Positions 28,538 through 37,762 of a stretch of DNA of 64,000 bases are shown one piece after another. Below the pieces are notes generated by a model. That model was not told the DNA's origin, did not search any database, and saw only the letters and a program-made list of their open reading frames with translations. Within the stretch, counting starts at the first letter, position 1. Every line of letters starts with the position of its first letter. This DNA is from Leeuwenhoekiella marinoflava DSM 3653. GTDB lineage: Bacteria > Bacteroidota > Bacteroidia > Flavobacteriales > Flavobacteriaceae. Where the stretch lies: NCBI RefSeq assembly GCF_900129005.1, contig NZ_FQUN01000010.1, forward strand, positions 62,001-126,000. The letters are read 5' to 3'. The translations under genes and the position numbers were made by a program.

Positions 28538-29332
28538 ATGAACAAGTCATTTCTTTCTTTTTATACCAATGTGCGCAGCAATTTCTGGCACGCTGGCTTC
28601 TATCTATTTTGCAGGTGTACGCTCGCTTTGGGTTTTATAGTTGCCGGTTGGGTCAAAATCATAGACGAGCGTTTTGCCAGCGGACTTGCTGTAAAACATC
28701 CTATGGGAGCTTTTCTTGAAGCTTTACATCATACCGGATTTTACTATCCATTTATTGGTATTGCTCAGATTGCAGCAGCTGTATTGTTATTCATTCCACG
28801 TACAGCGCTGCTGGGTGCATTGGTATATTTCCCCATCATTTTAAACATTTTTGTACTGTCGTTGGCCGTGCGTTTTGAAGGTTCATTAGTTACTTCAACA
28901 CTAATGGTTTTAGCCAACTTATATATCCTACTCTACAATTACGACCGTCTCAAATTTATTTTGCCTTTCAGTGATAAATCACTGAAATATGACCCTCCAC
29001 TTACGCTTAGAGAGACAGAAAATGATCCTCATTTTAAGAAAGACGTACCCTTGCGTATAAATTTCAATTTAGCCAGTATAAAATCACCTCTGGTTTCAAA
29101 AAAGTTTCCTTGGGTATTTTTGGGAATGATAATCCTCATTTCTGTGATTACGATGTTTGCATCTAACAGACTTTTTGAACTAATGCCCCGCAACAATTAT
29201 GGTGATTGTGTAAGCCGACTTGAAAGCCGAACTCCTGAAAAAGCAGGTTTTGATTTTTGCAATTGCATACACAATCAAGGAAAATCTCTTGATAAGTGCC
29301 TGAAAGATTATGAAGAAATCAATAAAAAATAA
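28538..29332 (+). CDS. DoxX-like membrane protein with C-terminal cysteine tail
   Basis: 264 residues from ATG 28538. The upstream in-frame ATG (28472) would overlap creD by 32 bp and adds a non-membrane tail, so the later start is preferred. Four membrane helices in the DoxX arrangement (FIVAGWVKIIDERFASG ... PMGAFLEALHHTGFYYPFIG) are followed by a fifth helix. A short C-terminal region has three cysteines (NYGDCVSRL, FDFCNCIHNQ). The function may relate to quinone or redox membrane enzymes; not certain. Confidence 0.7.
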   Translation: MNKSFLSFYTNVRSNFWHAGFYLFCRCTLALGFIVAGWVKIIDERFASGLAVKHPMGAFLEALHHTGFYYPFIGIAQIAAAVLLFIPRTALLGALVYFPIILNIFVLSLAVRFEGSLVTSTLMVLANLYILLYNYDRLKFILPFSDKSLKYDPPLTLRETENDPHFKKDVPLRINFNLASIKSPLVSKKFPWVFLGMIILISVITMFASNRLFELMPRNNYGDCVSRLESRTPEKAGFDFCNCIHNQGKSLDKCLKDYEEINKK

Positions 29333-29337
29333 TAGCT

Positions 29338-30015
29338 ATGAAAGAGTTTATTCTCACTAAATATGCTACACTCAAATATCTATTTATAGCGCTTCTAGTC
29401 TGCTTCTTGCTACTGGTATTCCGAATTAAAACTACGCATGATACATTTGGATTATTTCTGGTGTGGAACCTCTTTCTGGCTTTTATTCCTTTGGGTATTG
29501 TATGGTTTATGCAATTCAATAAAAAACTATTTCTCAATCCTATAAAAAAGATTTTAACACTAGTGTTATGGTTGCTATTCTTACCCAACGCGCCCTATGT
29601 TCTAACAGATTTGATTCACCTGTCTTACAGTCCGTCGCAATGGTTTATTTATGATGCAATGGTTATTCTAGCATTTGCAGGAATAAGCTTGTATTTTGGT
29701 TTTCAATCTATTTTAGAATTGCGCAGATTGCTAAAAAATAAAATTAATAAAAAACTCCTAAATATAGCTACGCTTTCCATTTTGGTACTTTGTGGTTTTG
29801 GTGTTTATCTAGGCAGAGTAGTCCGATTCAATTCGTGGGATCTGGTTACCAATCCTTTTGAGTTATTTACTACTATTTTTCAATTTCTCATTAACCCAAT
29901 AGAGCATAAACTAGTATGGCTGTTTACTTTAGTTTTTGAGATATTTTTAAACGCCGCTTTTTATATTTTTCAGCTTTGGCACAATTCGATAGGTAATTAT
30001 GATACTACGCAGTAA
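29338..30015 (+). CDS. DUF1361 membrane protein
   Basis: 225 residues with six to seven hydrophobic helices. The conserved segments FLVWNLFLAFIPLG, WLLFLPNAPYVLTDLIHL and GVYLGRVVRFNSWD are the DUF1361 signature. Function unknown. It overlaps the next small membrane gene by 17 bp, and 5 bp separate it from the DoxX-like gene, so the whole set from 26315 is one transcript. Confidence 0.85.
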   Translation: MKEFILTKYATLKYLFIALLVCFLLLVFRIKTTHDTFGLFLVWNLFLAFIPLGIVWFMQFNKKLFLNPIKKILTLVLWLLFLPNAPYVLTDLIHLSYSPSQWFIYDAMVILAFAGISLYFGFQSILELRRLLKNKINKKLLNIATLSILVLCGFGVYLGRVVRFNSWDLVTNPFELFTTIFQFLINPIEHKLVWLFTLVFEIFLNAAFYIFQLWHNSIGNYDTTQ

Positions 30016-30388
30016 ACGTTTACTTTATATAATCGGCTTTGTTATCCTTTTGGGGATTGAAACAGCCATCGCAACGTATTTAAAGACCGGATTTATACGA
30101 GCTAATCTGGGCGATTTTCTTGTAGTCATTTTATTGTATTGCTTGTTGATGGCTTGCAGCAATATTTCCGTAAAAACCGGATTGTTTATGACGCTCGCGA
30201 TTTCTTTTTTAATAGAATTGTTACAGCTGGTAAACCTTCCACAATACATCCCAGAAGAATATAAAAACGTAGCTACATTAGTTTTTGGAAGTCATTTCTC
30301 GTGGCTTGATCTTTTGATGTATGTATTAGGTATTGTGTTGGTTTGGGGAATTGAAAACTTCAAAGCCCCTCTTATCACTAACCCTTGA
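29999..30388 (+). CDS. DUF2809 membrane protein
   Basis: 129 residues with four hydrophobic helices. GFIRANLGDFLVVILLYCLL and FLIELLQLVNLPQYIPE (both shortened) match the DUF2809 family of unknown function. It ends the 26315-30388 operon. After it lie about 175 bp holding a common intergenic repeat (TTTCTCGACTGCGCTCAAAG). Confidence 0.8.
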   Translation: MILRSKRLLYIIGFVILLGIETAIATYLKTGFIRANLGDFLVVILLYCLLMACSNISVKTGLFMTLAISFLIELLQLVNLPQYIPEEYKNVATLVFGSHFSWLDLLMYVLGIVLVWGIENFKAPLITNP

Positions 30389-30564
30389 GTCCTAAACAAT
30401 TTATTGAATTCAACAAAAGAGTTTTGTTTCTCGACTGCGCTCAAAGTGACATTTTTTAAATGTGAAAAATCATTGTATCCCCATCTTTCTTCCTCAAAAG
30501 AAGAAAGCTCAATTGATTTTTAAGTTCTACCTCGTACTTTGTATTTTACATTGCTTAAATAGCC

Positions 30565-31779
30565 TTATTCTTTTCCATCTACATAATCCTGCAGATAGCT
30601 GAAACGTGGCGTTAGTTTTCCTTCTTTAGTCATACGAGCGCGTTGTAAGATTCCGTCTTTATCGTCGTTGAAAAAAGCCGGAAGCACATTGTCTATAAAC
30701 ATTTCGCCAAAACCTTCACTGGCATCTTTAGGCAATTCGCATGGTAAATTATCTACTGCCATAACGGTAATCGCTCCCGGGGCATCAAACGCGACTTCCT
30801 GTTCTGCTTGAGGATCATAGCCATAAAATGGTTCAGCAATCGTAGAAGCTCGCAAAGTAGAGGCCACAGGACCATCAATATCGCAAGAGATATCTGCAAC
30901 AACTTCAATATTAAAATCAGAAAGTTTAGCTTGCTCACGCGTAAACAAATATGGTGCTCCATCACCATAAAAATGACCTGCTATAAACAGCTGTGTTACT
31001 TTCGCAAAGCGTAAAAAATCAGATTCGTAATGAGCCGAATCTTTCATAAAATTAGCCAGACTCCCTTTTTCACCATCCGTACGCTTGTTGTAATCCATCA
31101 CACTTAACTGACAAAATACGGGTACTTTAAACGTCTTACTCAAATACTCTCCTACCGAAACTTTCTTAACTCCTTTTTTCTCTAAAATCTCCCGGGCTCC
31201 GGCAGCCACTTTTCCGGTACCGGAAAGGCATATTTTAATTGGCGGCAATTCGATCTTAGCCAATTGCGCATGCAAGGCATTTACATCGATTAGCGTATTT
31301 GCGGGTGGAAGACTAAACGTTTTATGACGCAATCCATAGGCCCGGAAACCGTTATATGTCCCTACCAAACCGGCATAATATCCAAACCCAATCAAGCGCA
31401 AACCACTTCTTCGAGTGATCACTTCATGATCATAGAGTTCTATATTTTTTTCTAAAACCGCTTTTAAAAGTTCGCGATTATACGGTTGTTTTTTAATCGT
31501 ATGACTGAAAAAGAAATACTTCTTATTAGGGATTAATGCATCAATAGGCACTTCTTTAACCCCCAGCATAACATCTGCATCAGAAACATCCTCTTTAACT
31601 TCAAACTCTGCTTTCTCATAAGCAACATCGGGAAATACGCGTATGGGTGAACTTTCAACAACAAATGAAGCTTTAGGAAATAATTCTTGCGCACGGGACA
31701 TCGCTATAGGTGATAGTACCGAGCGGCGATCTGGTGGTGATTTACGTTCTTGTAAGAGTGCAAAGTTTAATACAGCCAT
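30565..31779 (-). CDS. Alanine dehydrogenase/LYS1-like NAD(P)-dependent oxidoreductase
   Basis: 404 residues of the AlaDH/PNT fold. The N-terminal domain has the substrate-site KSPPDRRSVLSP and the turn FFFSHTIKKQPYN, typical of lysine-forming saccharopine dehydrogenases (LYS1). The Rossmann domain reads CLSGTGKVAAGAREIL, and later VVADISCDIDGPVAST matches the family. It could be NAD+-dependent saccharopine/lysine dehydrogenase or an alanine dehydrogenase relative. Monocistronic. Confidence 0.75.
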   Translation of the reverse strand: MAVLNFALLQERKSPPDRRSVLSPIAMSRAQELFPKASFVVESSPIRVFPDVAYEKAEFEVKEDVSDADVMLGVKEVPIDALIPNKKYFFFSHTIKKQPYNRELLKAVLEKNIELYDHEVITRRSGLRLIGFGYYAGLVGTYNGFRAYGLRHKTFSLPPANTLIDVNALHAQLAKIELPPIKICLSGTGKVAAGAREILEKKGVKKVSVGEYLSKTFKVPVFCQLSVMDYNKRTDGEKGSLANFMKDSAHYESDFLRFAKVTQLFIAGHFYGDGAPYLFTREQAKLSDFNIEVVADISCDIDGPVASTLRASTIAEPFYGYDPQAEQEVAFDAPGAITVMAVDNLPCELPKDASEGFGEMFIDNVLPAFFNDDKDGILQRARMTKEGKLTPRFSYLQDYVDGKE

Positions 31780-31927
31780 AAAATGCTTTTTGAGAAAATT
31801 ACAAATTTATAGAGATACGAGCACAGTCTTTTTAAGTCAACTTTAATATGTTATTGGCAAATGTTTAATAATGCATTGACTGGCTTTGCAGCTATTATCA
31901 ATTATATTGTTTAAAACGTAAAATTAT

Positions 31928-32756
31928 ATGAAAAATATATTTGGTCTAGGTATGACGCTAGCACTATTAACCACTTCTTGTGGAGCTCAACAATCTAAAA
32001 TTAAAGGAGATCGCGATGTGATTTCGGTAAATGGAAACCTACAGACAGGTATTAATACTATTGAAGTTGATAATGGTATTGAGGTCGAACTTGTGCAGGC
32101 GAAGAGCAATGATTATGTATTAACTACAGATCGTAACCTTATAAGCGTAGTAGACTTTAAAGTAAAAGATAGCGTACTGCATATTAATACCAACATGAAA
32201 ATCACGCGTTCTAAAAAACTAGAGGTCTATCTCAAAATGCAGAATCCTCAACACATAATCCTTAAAGGCGATAGCGATCTAGATACCCCCAGGGCAAATT
32301 GAAGTACCATACTTCTCTGTTATGGCAAAAAGCTCATCTCAAATTGATTTAAATATAACGAGCCAAAAAACCAGAATAAATCTTTCTGAAAAATCAGGTG
32401 GCGAGGTCAATACAAAGACTCAAGATCTTGAAATAAAGATGACCGGGCGTACCGATCTGGATGGAAAGTATACCGCTGGCGAAACCTTATTGACAATGGC
32501 TGATAATGCTGAATTTAATCCCAGAGGGAAATCTAACACCCTAAATTTAACCCTAACCGGAAAAGCAGATTACAGAGGTGATGAGTATGATACTAAAGAA
32601 GCAATAATCTCCTTAAGTGACCGAAGTAATGCTAAAATTAGTGCTACAGATAAGTTAGCGGTTTCTGCCCAAGACAAAGCTACCGTGAATGTTTACGGAA
32701 AACCAGAAATCAATGTAAAAGCCTTAAACGATGATGCACAAATAAATAAAAAATAG
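31928..32756 (+). pseudogene. GIN-domain (DUF2807) lipoprotein gene broken by a frameshift
   Basis: Two adjacent frames together encode one protein. The first (31928-32302) begins with a lipoprotein-like signal (MKNIFGLGMTLALLTTSCGA) and the opening of a DUF2807/GIN adhesin-like domain. The second frame resumes at GQIEVPYFSVMAKSSSQID and runs to 32756. They are out of phase by one base at a run of five C (32286-32290); removing one C would restore a single reading frame of about 275 residues. It may be a true mutation, phase variation at the C-run, or a sequencing error. Intact homologues are exported beta-solenoid-like proteins of unknown role. Confidence 0.8.
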
Positions 32757-32815
32757 TCTTTGAATAATCTTTAAAGTGTAAAGATACTTTAGCTTTTTAT
32801 CGCATTAAAAATTCG

Positions 32816-32823
32816 TATCTTTG
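32816..32823 (+). promoter_or_regulatory. Flavobacterial -7 element of the tmRNA promoter
   Basis: TATCTTTG fits the Bacteroidota -7 consensus TAnnTTTG. It lies 44 bp before the mature 5' end of tmRNA, leaving a short processed leader. Confidence 0.5.
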
Positions 32824-32867
32824 CACACCTTTTTCAGTTTTATATTTTTAGAGTTGAAAAATAACTT

Positions 32868-33266
32868 GGGGTCGATTTGGTTTTGACAGCGGGTCTAATT
32901 GAGTAGTAAGCACGTCGAGCGCTGGGACACAAGCTCGTAAATCTCATGTTTCACACTTTTTAAACGGCGAGAATAACTACGCCATGGCTGCATAATCCGA
33001 ATTACAGTAGGATTTACTTAATCTCATACAAGGTATGAGACCATGATACCTCTGAAAAGCCTTGGTTTACGGCGTTTCGCTTAGAGGTACCGAAAAAGTA
33101 AACATAGCTATTGCAGGATCTTGATGTGATAGTGAAACTTAATTGAGAATAAGGTACCAGTTGGTAGTTGCCGACCGGCTGTTGCTCGAAAATCAATTGG
33201 CAAATAAACGTGTAGAAAGCTATTGAGTTGCCTGTTTGCACGGCGGTTCGAACCCGCCCGACTCCA
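32868..33266 (+). ncRNA. ssrA: Transfer-messenger RNA (tmRNA, SsrA)
   Basis: The 5' end GGGGTCGATTTGGTTTTGAC and the 3' end GTTCGAACCCGCCCGACTCC form the tRNA-like domain: GGGGUCG pairs with CGACUCC, and GGTTCGAACC is the T arm. The tag frame GGC GAG AAT AAC TAC GCC ATG GCT GCA TAA (32966-32995) encodes GENNYAMAA, close to flavobacterial tags. It rescues stalled ribosomes. The 3' CCA is not encoded (ACT follows), so it must be added after transcription. The gene's 3' end is the integration site of the downstream island and remains intact. Confidence 0.97.
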
Positions 33267-33268
33267 CT
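33254..33268. repeat. attL: 15-bp end repeat of the island in the tmRNA 3' end
   Basis: CCGCCCGACTCCACT is the end of the tmRNA gene. An identical copy lies at 56370-56384. The integrase gene starts about 290 bp inside. Confidence 0.88.
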
Positions 33269-33289
33269 TTTTGAGTTTTAAACTCATTT

Positions 33290-33324
33290 AAAAACCCTGT
33301 AAATTATTGATTTACAGGGTTTTT
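33290..33324 (+). terminator. Terminator after tmRNA supplied by the island
   Basis: A perfect stem of AAAAACCCTGTAAAT (33290-33304) with ATTTACAGGGTTTTT (33310-33324), 5-nt loop, T-rich tail. It lies inside attL, so it belongs to the element and replaces the original host terminator. Confidence 0.88.
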
Positions 33325-33553
33325 CATTTTATTTGATATCATATAATATCGATTAAATGCAAAAAAATCGGGACCCTTTAGGCAGGTCCCGCCATTATTG
33401 AGCTTAGGGGGTCTCGCCAAGCTCATAACACCCTCTTTTTTAGTTTTTTACAAAAGTTAAAGTTTTTTGACCCTAAAAAATCATTTACTAATTTGACTTC
33501 AAGGTTCATATCCTACCTGCCACGAAGGTTCGGGAGTTACATAAATAGAAGTC
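33325..33553. other. Region between tmRNA terminator and integrase
   Basis: It holds two further inverted repeats: GGGACC-N-GGTCCC near 33371-33391 and GAGCTT...AAGCTC near 33399-33425. These may be recombinase arm sites or a second terminator. No ORF of note. Confidence 0.35.
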
Positions 33554-34798
33554 ATGAAAAATAACTATTACGCACTATTTCATCTTATAAAAAGGAAAAT
33601 TAATAAAAGAGGTTTAGCACCTATTTACCTTAGATTGACTGTTGACGGAAAACGAAAAGAACACAGTATTTCTAGAAGAGTCGATCCTAGGAAATGGAAT
33701 TCACGTCAGGAAAAAGCTTTAGGTAATAGCCGTGAAGCAGTGGAAATAAATACGCACATTAGTAACTTGAGGCATAAGCTCAATCAAATTCATCAAAATT
33801 ACATTGAAAATGATAAATACATTAGTGCCAATTCATTGATCAAAGAATTAAGAGGTGAAAATGATATTGTCAAAATGACTCTTGAAATTTTTAAAGAACA
33901 TAACGAAAATTTAGACCAACTGATTGGAAAAGATATTTCTAAAGCTTCGGCACAGCGCTATTGGACTTGTTATAACCATATACAACACTTTATCAAAGAG
34001 CAGTATAAAGAAGATGATTTTCGGCTAAAGGATATTGATTATAATTTCATTACGAAGTTTGAACATTACCTGAAAACCAAACGTAACTGCAATCACAACT
34101 CTGCATTAAAATACGTGAACAACTTCAAAAAAATTATTCGTATAGCTCTAGCAAATAAATGGATGGATCACGACCCGCTGATCAATTACCGTGTAAAGTT
34201 TGAACCTGTCGAACGAGAGTTTCTGAGCCAAGAGGAAGTTGACGCACTCTGCAGCCAAGAGCTACATTTTGATAGATTGAAGTTAGTACGGGATATGTTT
34301 ATTTTTTCTTGCTATACCGGTTTAGCTTATTCTGATGTTGAGAAGCTTTCTAAGTCTGATATCACTTTGGGAATAGACGGCAGCAGATGGATTCGAATTA
34401 ATCGAACTAAAACAGGTACAAAAAGCAGTATTCCACTCCTTCCAGTAGCTGAACAGATTCTTGAGCGTTACGAAAATCATCCTGAAGTAGAAAATTCTGA
34501 GCGTGTGATCCCTGTTTTTAGTAATCAAAAGTCTAATGCTTTTCTGAAAGAAATAGCAATTATGTGTGGTATAACTAAACCACTAACAACACACTTAGCC
34601 CGACATACCTTCGCCACTACAATTACTTTAACAAACGGGGTTCCAATCGAAACTGTAAGTAAAATGCTAGGACATCAGTCTTTACGCACAACACAGCACT
34701 ATGCAAAAATAGTTGATCGGAAAATTAGCGATGACATGAATATTTTGAAGGCTAAACTCGCTGCACAAAAGTCAAAGAAAGAGTCCAAAATGGAATAG
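33554..34798 (+). CDS. Tyrosine recombinase (site-specific integrase)
   Basis: 414 residues. An N-terminal arm-binding segment (YYALFHLIKRKINKRGLAPI) is followed by a SAM-like core-binding domain (about 100-205) and a C-terminal catalytic domain. The domain shows TGLAYSDVEKL, typical of the Bacteroidota subfamily in which the usual Arg-I context is altered, then HLARHTFAT (H-x-x-R) and the nucleophile tyrosine in TQHYAKI. It should integrate and excise the island at the tmRNA 3' end. It is the gene nearest attL and points into the element. Confidence 0.95.
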   Translation: MKNNYYALFHLIKRKINKRGLAPIYLRLTVDGKRKEHSISRRVDPRKWNSRQEKALGNSREAVEINTHISNLRHKLNQIHQNYIENDKYISANSLIKELRGENDIVKMTLEIFKEHNENLDQLIGKDISKASAQRYWTCYNHIQHFIKEQYKEDDFRLKDIDYNFITKFEHYLKTKRNCNHNSALKYVNNFKKIIRIALANKWMDHDPLINYRVKFEPVEREFLSQEEVDALCSQELHFDRLKLVRDMFIFSCYTGLAYSDVEKLSKSDITLGIDGSRWIRINRTKTGTKSSIPLLPVAEQILERYENHPEVENSERVIPVFSNQKSNAFLKEIAIMCGITKPLTTHLARHTFATTITLTNGVPIETVSKMLGHQSLRTTQHYAKIVDRKISDDMNILKAKLAAQKSKKESKME

Positions 34799-35097
34799 AG
34801 CTTAACCTTATCTAAGCCTTTTTCATTATCGAACAGCAGTTTAAATTCTTCATAGAAATGTTCATAACTCCGTAAAACTGTTTGGCGATGCATCGTATTG
34901 GATAATATTTAATAACAAATGAATTCAATCTATACCAAACAAAGTCAAATAATATAAAAGTCTAATTGCAAGCTATTTGTAAATAACTCTTCTCTCAAAA
35001 AAGGGTGTTTAAACTTTCACTTTTTTACTTTTAATTCAAGAATTCTACTTAATCAAACAAAGCGCTTTGTTCACTATTCACATTAAAAAAGGATACG

Positions 35098-35385
35098 ATG
35101 AACATACTTAAATTAGACGAAAGACTCGAGCGAATCGAATCGCTTTTACTTGCCAATAAGAAAGTACTTACCCTAGAGGAAGCTTGCGACTATGCAGGAA
35201 TATCTAGAAGCTATCTTTATAAATTAACCTCTACCGGTACTATACCCCATAGTAAACCTAATGGTAAACTCATTTATTTTGAGCGGGAAGAACTCGAGCA
35301 GTGGTTGCTACAAAACAAAATGTTTTCAGAGGTCGATTCAGGAGAATCAACAAAGTACCATTCAAAAGGATCAAGAATTTCATAG
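35098..35385 (+). CDS. Helix-turn-helix (MerR/excisionase-type) DNA-binding protein
   Basis: 95 residues: an N-terminal coiled helix (ERLERIESLLLANKKVL), then an HTH_17 winged helix, LTLEEACDYAGISRSYLYKL with SKPNGKLIYFEREELEQWL. Proteins of this type accompany Bacteroidota tyrosine recombinases and help excision or regulate mobilization genes. It lies 300 bp after the integrase and 18 bp before the VapE-like gene. The preceding 299 bp (34799-35097) contain no credible ORF and probably the promoter of this operon. Confidence 0.85.
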   Translation: MNILKLDERLERIESLLLANKKVLTLEEACDYAGISRSYLYKLTSTGTIPHSKPNGKLIYFEREELEQWLLQNKMFSEVDSGESTKYHSKGSRIS

Positions 35386-35403
35386 ACCTATAAAACTAAA
35401 GCT

Positions 35404-36582
35404 ATGGAAACTAATAAACTCTATCATGTAGCAGATCCTAAAAAGAAGACTGTTTACGATTACACCATTGAATACTTATTTGAGAAGTATGATATTCTCT
35501 ATAATGAGATATCACACGACTTTCAAATATCTCTAAAAGGAAAGCGTCAATGGAGCTATCTGAACCTGAATTCGTTGATTATTGAACTGACTAAAGCAGG
35601 TATTGATATCAGTACTTCTAAATTAGAGATTCTAATCAAGTCAGAACTGATCCTTAAATACAATCCAATTCGAGAATACTTCGACTCTCTGAAGCCTTGG
35701 GATGGTAAAGATTATATCGAAAAACTAGCTTCTTTCGTTCCGCTTTATGAATATGAAGTATTTGTATATCATTTTAAGAAATGGCTGGTTAGAGCTATCA
35801 AATGCGCTCTGGAGCCTGCTTATTTCAACAAGCAGGCTCTAATTATCAGCCATAGCGGTCAGAGTTCGGGCAAGTCCACCTGGTGCCGCTATCTCTGCCC
35901 ACCCGAATTAGCAGAATATATGGCGGAAGATATCAATAGTGATAAAGATGCGCGTATTCAACTATGCCGAAACTTCCTGTATAATCTCGACGAACTGGCA
36001 GTACTTTCTAAGAATGATGTGAATGCGCTTAAAGCTTTTTTCTCAAAGACCTTTATCAACGAGCGTTTGCCTTATGACCGCAAGAATACGATACTTCCAA
36101 GAATTTGCTCCTTTATGGGTTCGACCAATATGTCTTCCTTTTTAAATGATGAAACCGGTTCTGTTCGCTGGCTGTGCTTTGAGCTGATGGGGCCTATAGA
36201 CTTCAATTATAAAAACGAAGTAGCCATTCGAGACGTTTGGAGCCAGGCTTATCATTTGGCTTATAAAGATCCTGATTTTAATCCTGAGCTCACAGTTAAG
36301 GATGTCAATGAAAATGAGGAGCGCAACCAGCGATATACTAAAATGACCACCGAGCAGGAACTTATTGCCAAGTACTATGAAAAGTCTACCCACGAAAAAG
36401 ATTTTGTAACGGCCACAGACATCATGGTGAGTCTAAATTGTTTGAACATCCGCATCAGCCAGGTCAATCTGGGGCGTGCCCTTTCAGGCTTTGGTTTTCA
36501 AAAGATCAAACACCCCAAACGCAGAATTTACGGCTATTTAGCAAAGCGAAAGTTCACAGAATCGCCTTATGAACTAGGCTGA
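35404..36582 (+). CDS. VapE-family P-loop ATPase/helicase
   Basis: 392 residues. Walker A is near residue 150 (SGQSSGKSTWCR), Walker B near 194 (NLDELAVL), and a sensor-type GSTNMSSFLND follows. This is the virulence-associated-E (SF3-like) domain of phage satellites and mobilizable islands. With the primase at 36823 it would open and copy the excised circular element or its origin. The N-terminal part (about 1-110) precedes the domain and contains a DUF-like YFDSLKPWDGKDYI segment. It starts 18 bp after the HTH gene. Confidence 0.88.
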   Translation: METNKLYHVADPKKKTVYDYTIEYLFEKYDILYNEISHDFQISLKGKRQWSYLNLNSLIIELTKAGIDISTSKLEILIKSELILKYNPIREYFDSLKPWDGKDYIEKLASFVPLYEYEVFVYHFKKWLVRAIKCALEPAYFNKQALIISHSGQSSGKSTWCRYLCPPELAEYMAEDINSDKDARIQLCRNFLYNLDELAVLSKNDVNALKAFFSKTFINERLPYDRKNTILPRICSFMGSTNMSSFLNDETGSVRWLCFELMGPIDFNYKNEVAIRDVWSQAYHLAYKDPDFNPELTVKDVNENEERNQRYTKMTTEQELIAKYYEKSTHEKDFVTATDIMVSLNCLNIRISQVNLGRALSGFGFQKIKHPKRRIYGYLAKRKFTESPYELG

Positions 36583-36606
36583 TGAAAGAAAAAAGAGTAA
36601 AACCTC

Positions 36607-36796
36607 TTACCATTCTACCACAAATCTTCTGAGACCTTATAAACACTAGTCTTGTTTGTGGTAGGATCTTAATAAATCATCTTACCACAATCCTACCCAT
36701 CTTACCACAAATCTGTGGTAGGATGGGTAAGAAAAAAAACAACCTACCCAGGCCATCAAGCCCCGTGTTTACTGGGATGGGTAAGATGGTAGGATG
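36607..36796. repeat. Cluster of TACCACAA/GTGGTAGGAT repeats (putative replication origin)
   Basis: Direct and inverted copies include CTACCACAA (36616), TTGTGGTAGGAT (about 36656), CTTACCACAATCCTACCCAT (36681-36700), a palindromic unit at 36701-36731 (CTTACC...GGTAAG around ACCACA...TGTGGT) and GATGGGTAAGATGGTAGGAT (36776-36795). They sit between the VapE-like ATPase and the primase with no ORF. Iteron-like repeats beside replication genes suggest an origin or the autoregulatory site of those genes. Confidence 0.65.
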
Positions 36797-36822
36797 TTTT
36801 GGGATTTTTAAACTATTTACAG

Positions 36823-37671
36823 ATGAAAAAAGAAAAACTATCGTGTGAAAATGCCCGAAAAATATCCATCGTTAAGGCGCTGGAATTTTTAGGACACTAT
36901 CCCACCCGCAATACGGAAAAGGAAGCTTGGTTTTTGAGTCCCCTGCGGTCAGAAACCCAAGCCTCCTTTAAAGTTTCTAAAAAATTGAACTGCTGGTACG
37001 ATCACGGACTCGGTAAAGGTGGTAATTGCATCGATCTGATCTGTGCATTCTCCAATGTATCTGTGAGTGGTGCCATAGAATTTTTAGCTCAGATTAATAC
37101 CGGGAAACCTCCAATTCAAGAGCAAAATAATCTAAGGCAATCTCGAATTCAAATTAAAGATGTAAAGTTCATTCAACATCCAGCGTTATTACAGTATTTA
37201 AAGAAACGAAAAATCAGCCTGACAATAGCAAATACCTTTTGTAGGGAAGTTCACTACACTGTTGGTAATGCCTATTGTTTTTCCATTGGACTAAAAAACA
37301 ATTCTGAAGGATGGGAACTTCGAAACAAGTATTTCAAATCATCTAGTTCACCAAAAGATCTAACCTGGATCAATAATAAATCTCAAAACTTGATTGTCCT
37401 AGAGGGAATGTTTGATTTGTTATCGGTGATTACCGTATCTCCAAATTTAAAACGAGAAGCTGATTTTTTGATCTTAAACTCCGTTGTATTTGCGGATAAA
37501 GCACTTCCCTGTTTTGATAATTATGAAGTTATTGAATTGTATTTGGATCGAGATGAAGCTGGAAGAAAGACCACAGGGTTCTTCTTAAATGAAAATTCAA
37601 AATGCATTGATAAATCTGAGTTCTATTCTGATGAAAAAGACCTGAATGCCTGGCTGATGAAAAAGAAATAA
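36823..37671 (+). CDS. CHC2 zinc-finger/Toprim DNA primase
   Basis: 282 residues from ATG 36823; a TTG at 36799 is also in frame. The N-terminal zinc-finger region is CHC2-like (LNCWYDHGLGKGGNCIDLIC), and the Toprim-like half begins LIVLEGMFDLLSV and continues EVIELYLDRDEAGRKTT with the DxD motif. It primes DNA synthesis for the element, working with the VapE-like helicase. A repeat cluster precedes it, and the mobilization genes follow by about 90 bp. Confidence 0.85.
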   Translation: MKKEKLSCENARKISIVKALEFLGHYPTRNTEKEAWFLSPLRSETQASFKVSKKLNCWYDHGLGKGGNCIDLICAFSNVSVSGAIEFLAQINTGKPPIQEQNNLRQSRIQIKDVKFIQHPALLQYLKKRKISLTIANTFCREVHYTVGNAYCFSIGLKNNSEGWELRNKYFKSSSSPKDLTWINNKSQNLIVLEGMFDLLSVITVSPNLKREADFLILNSVVFADKALPCFDNYEVIELYLDRDEAGRKTTGFFLNENSKCIDKSEFYSDEKDLNAWLMKKK

Positions 37672-37685
37672 AACTGATTTCTGGA

Positions 37686-37730
37686 GAGCAGGGCAAGATG
37701 TGTGGCTGTGGCCACAATCTTGCTTTGCTC
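37686..37730. other. Putative oriT (imperfect inverted repeat before mobC)
   Basis: GAGCAGGGCAAGATGTGTGG faces CCACAATCTTGCTTTGCTC across a 6-nt loop, an imperfect 19-20 bp hairpin with asymmetric mismatches. Its position, directly before mobC-mobA, is where relaxase nicking sites of Bacteroidota mobilizable elements lie. Nick site not identified. Confidence 0.55.
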
Positions 37731-37762
37731 CCGATGGTTGCAAAGAAAAAAATTACAAAAAA

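Noticed and set aside
33014-33241. Minus-strand ORF within tmRNA
   Set aside because: It lies inside a structured RNA gene; no protein features.
33554-34798. The island integrase as an integron integrase (IntI) for the cassettes
   Set aside because: It lacks visible IntI-specific features, is of the Bacteroidota phage-type family, and its attachment site is the tmRNA end.
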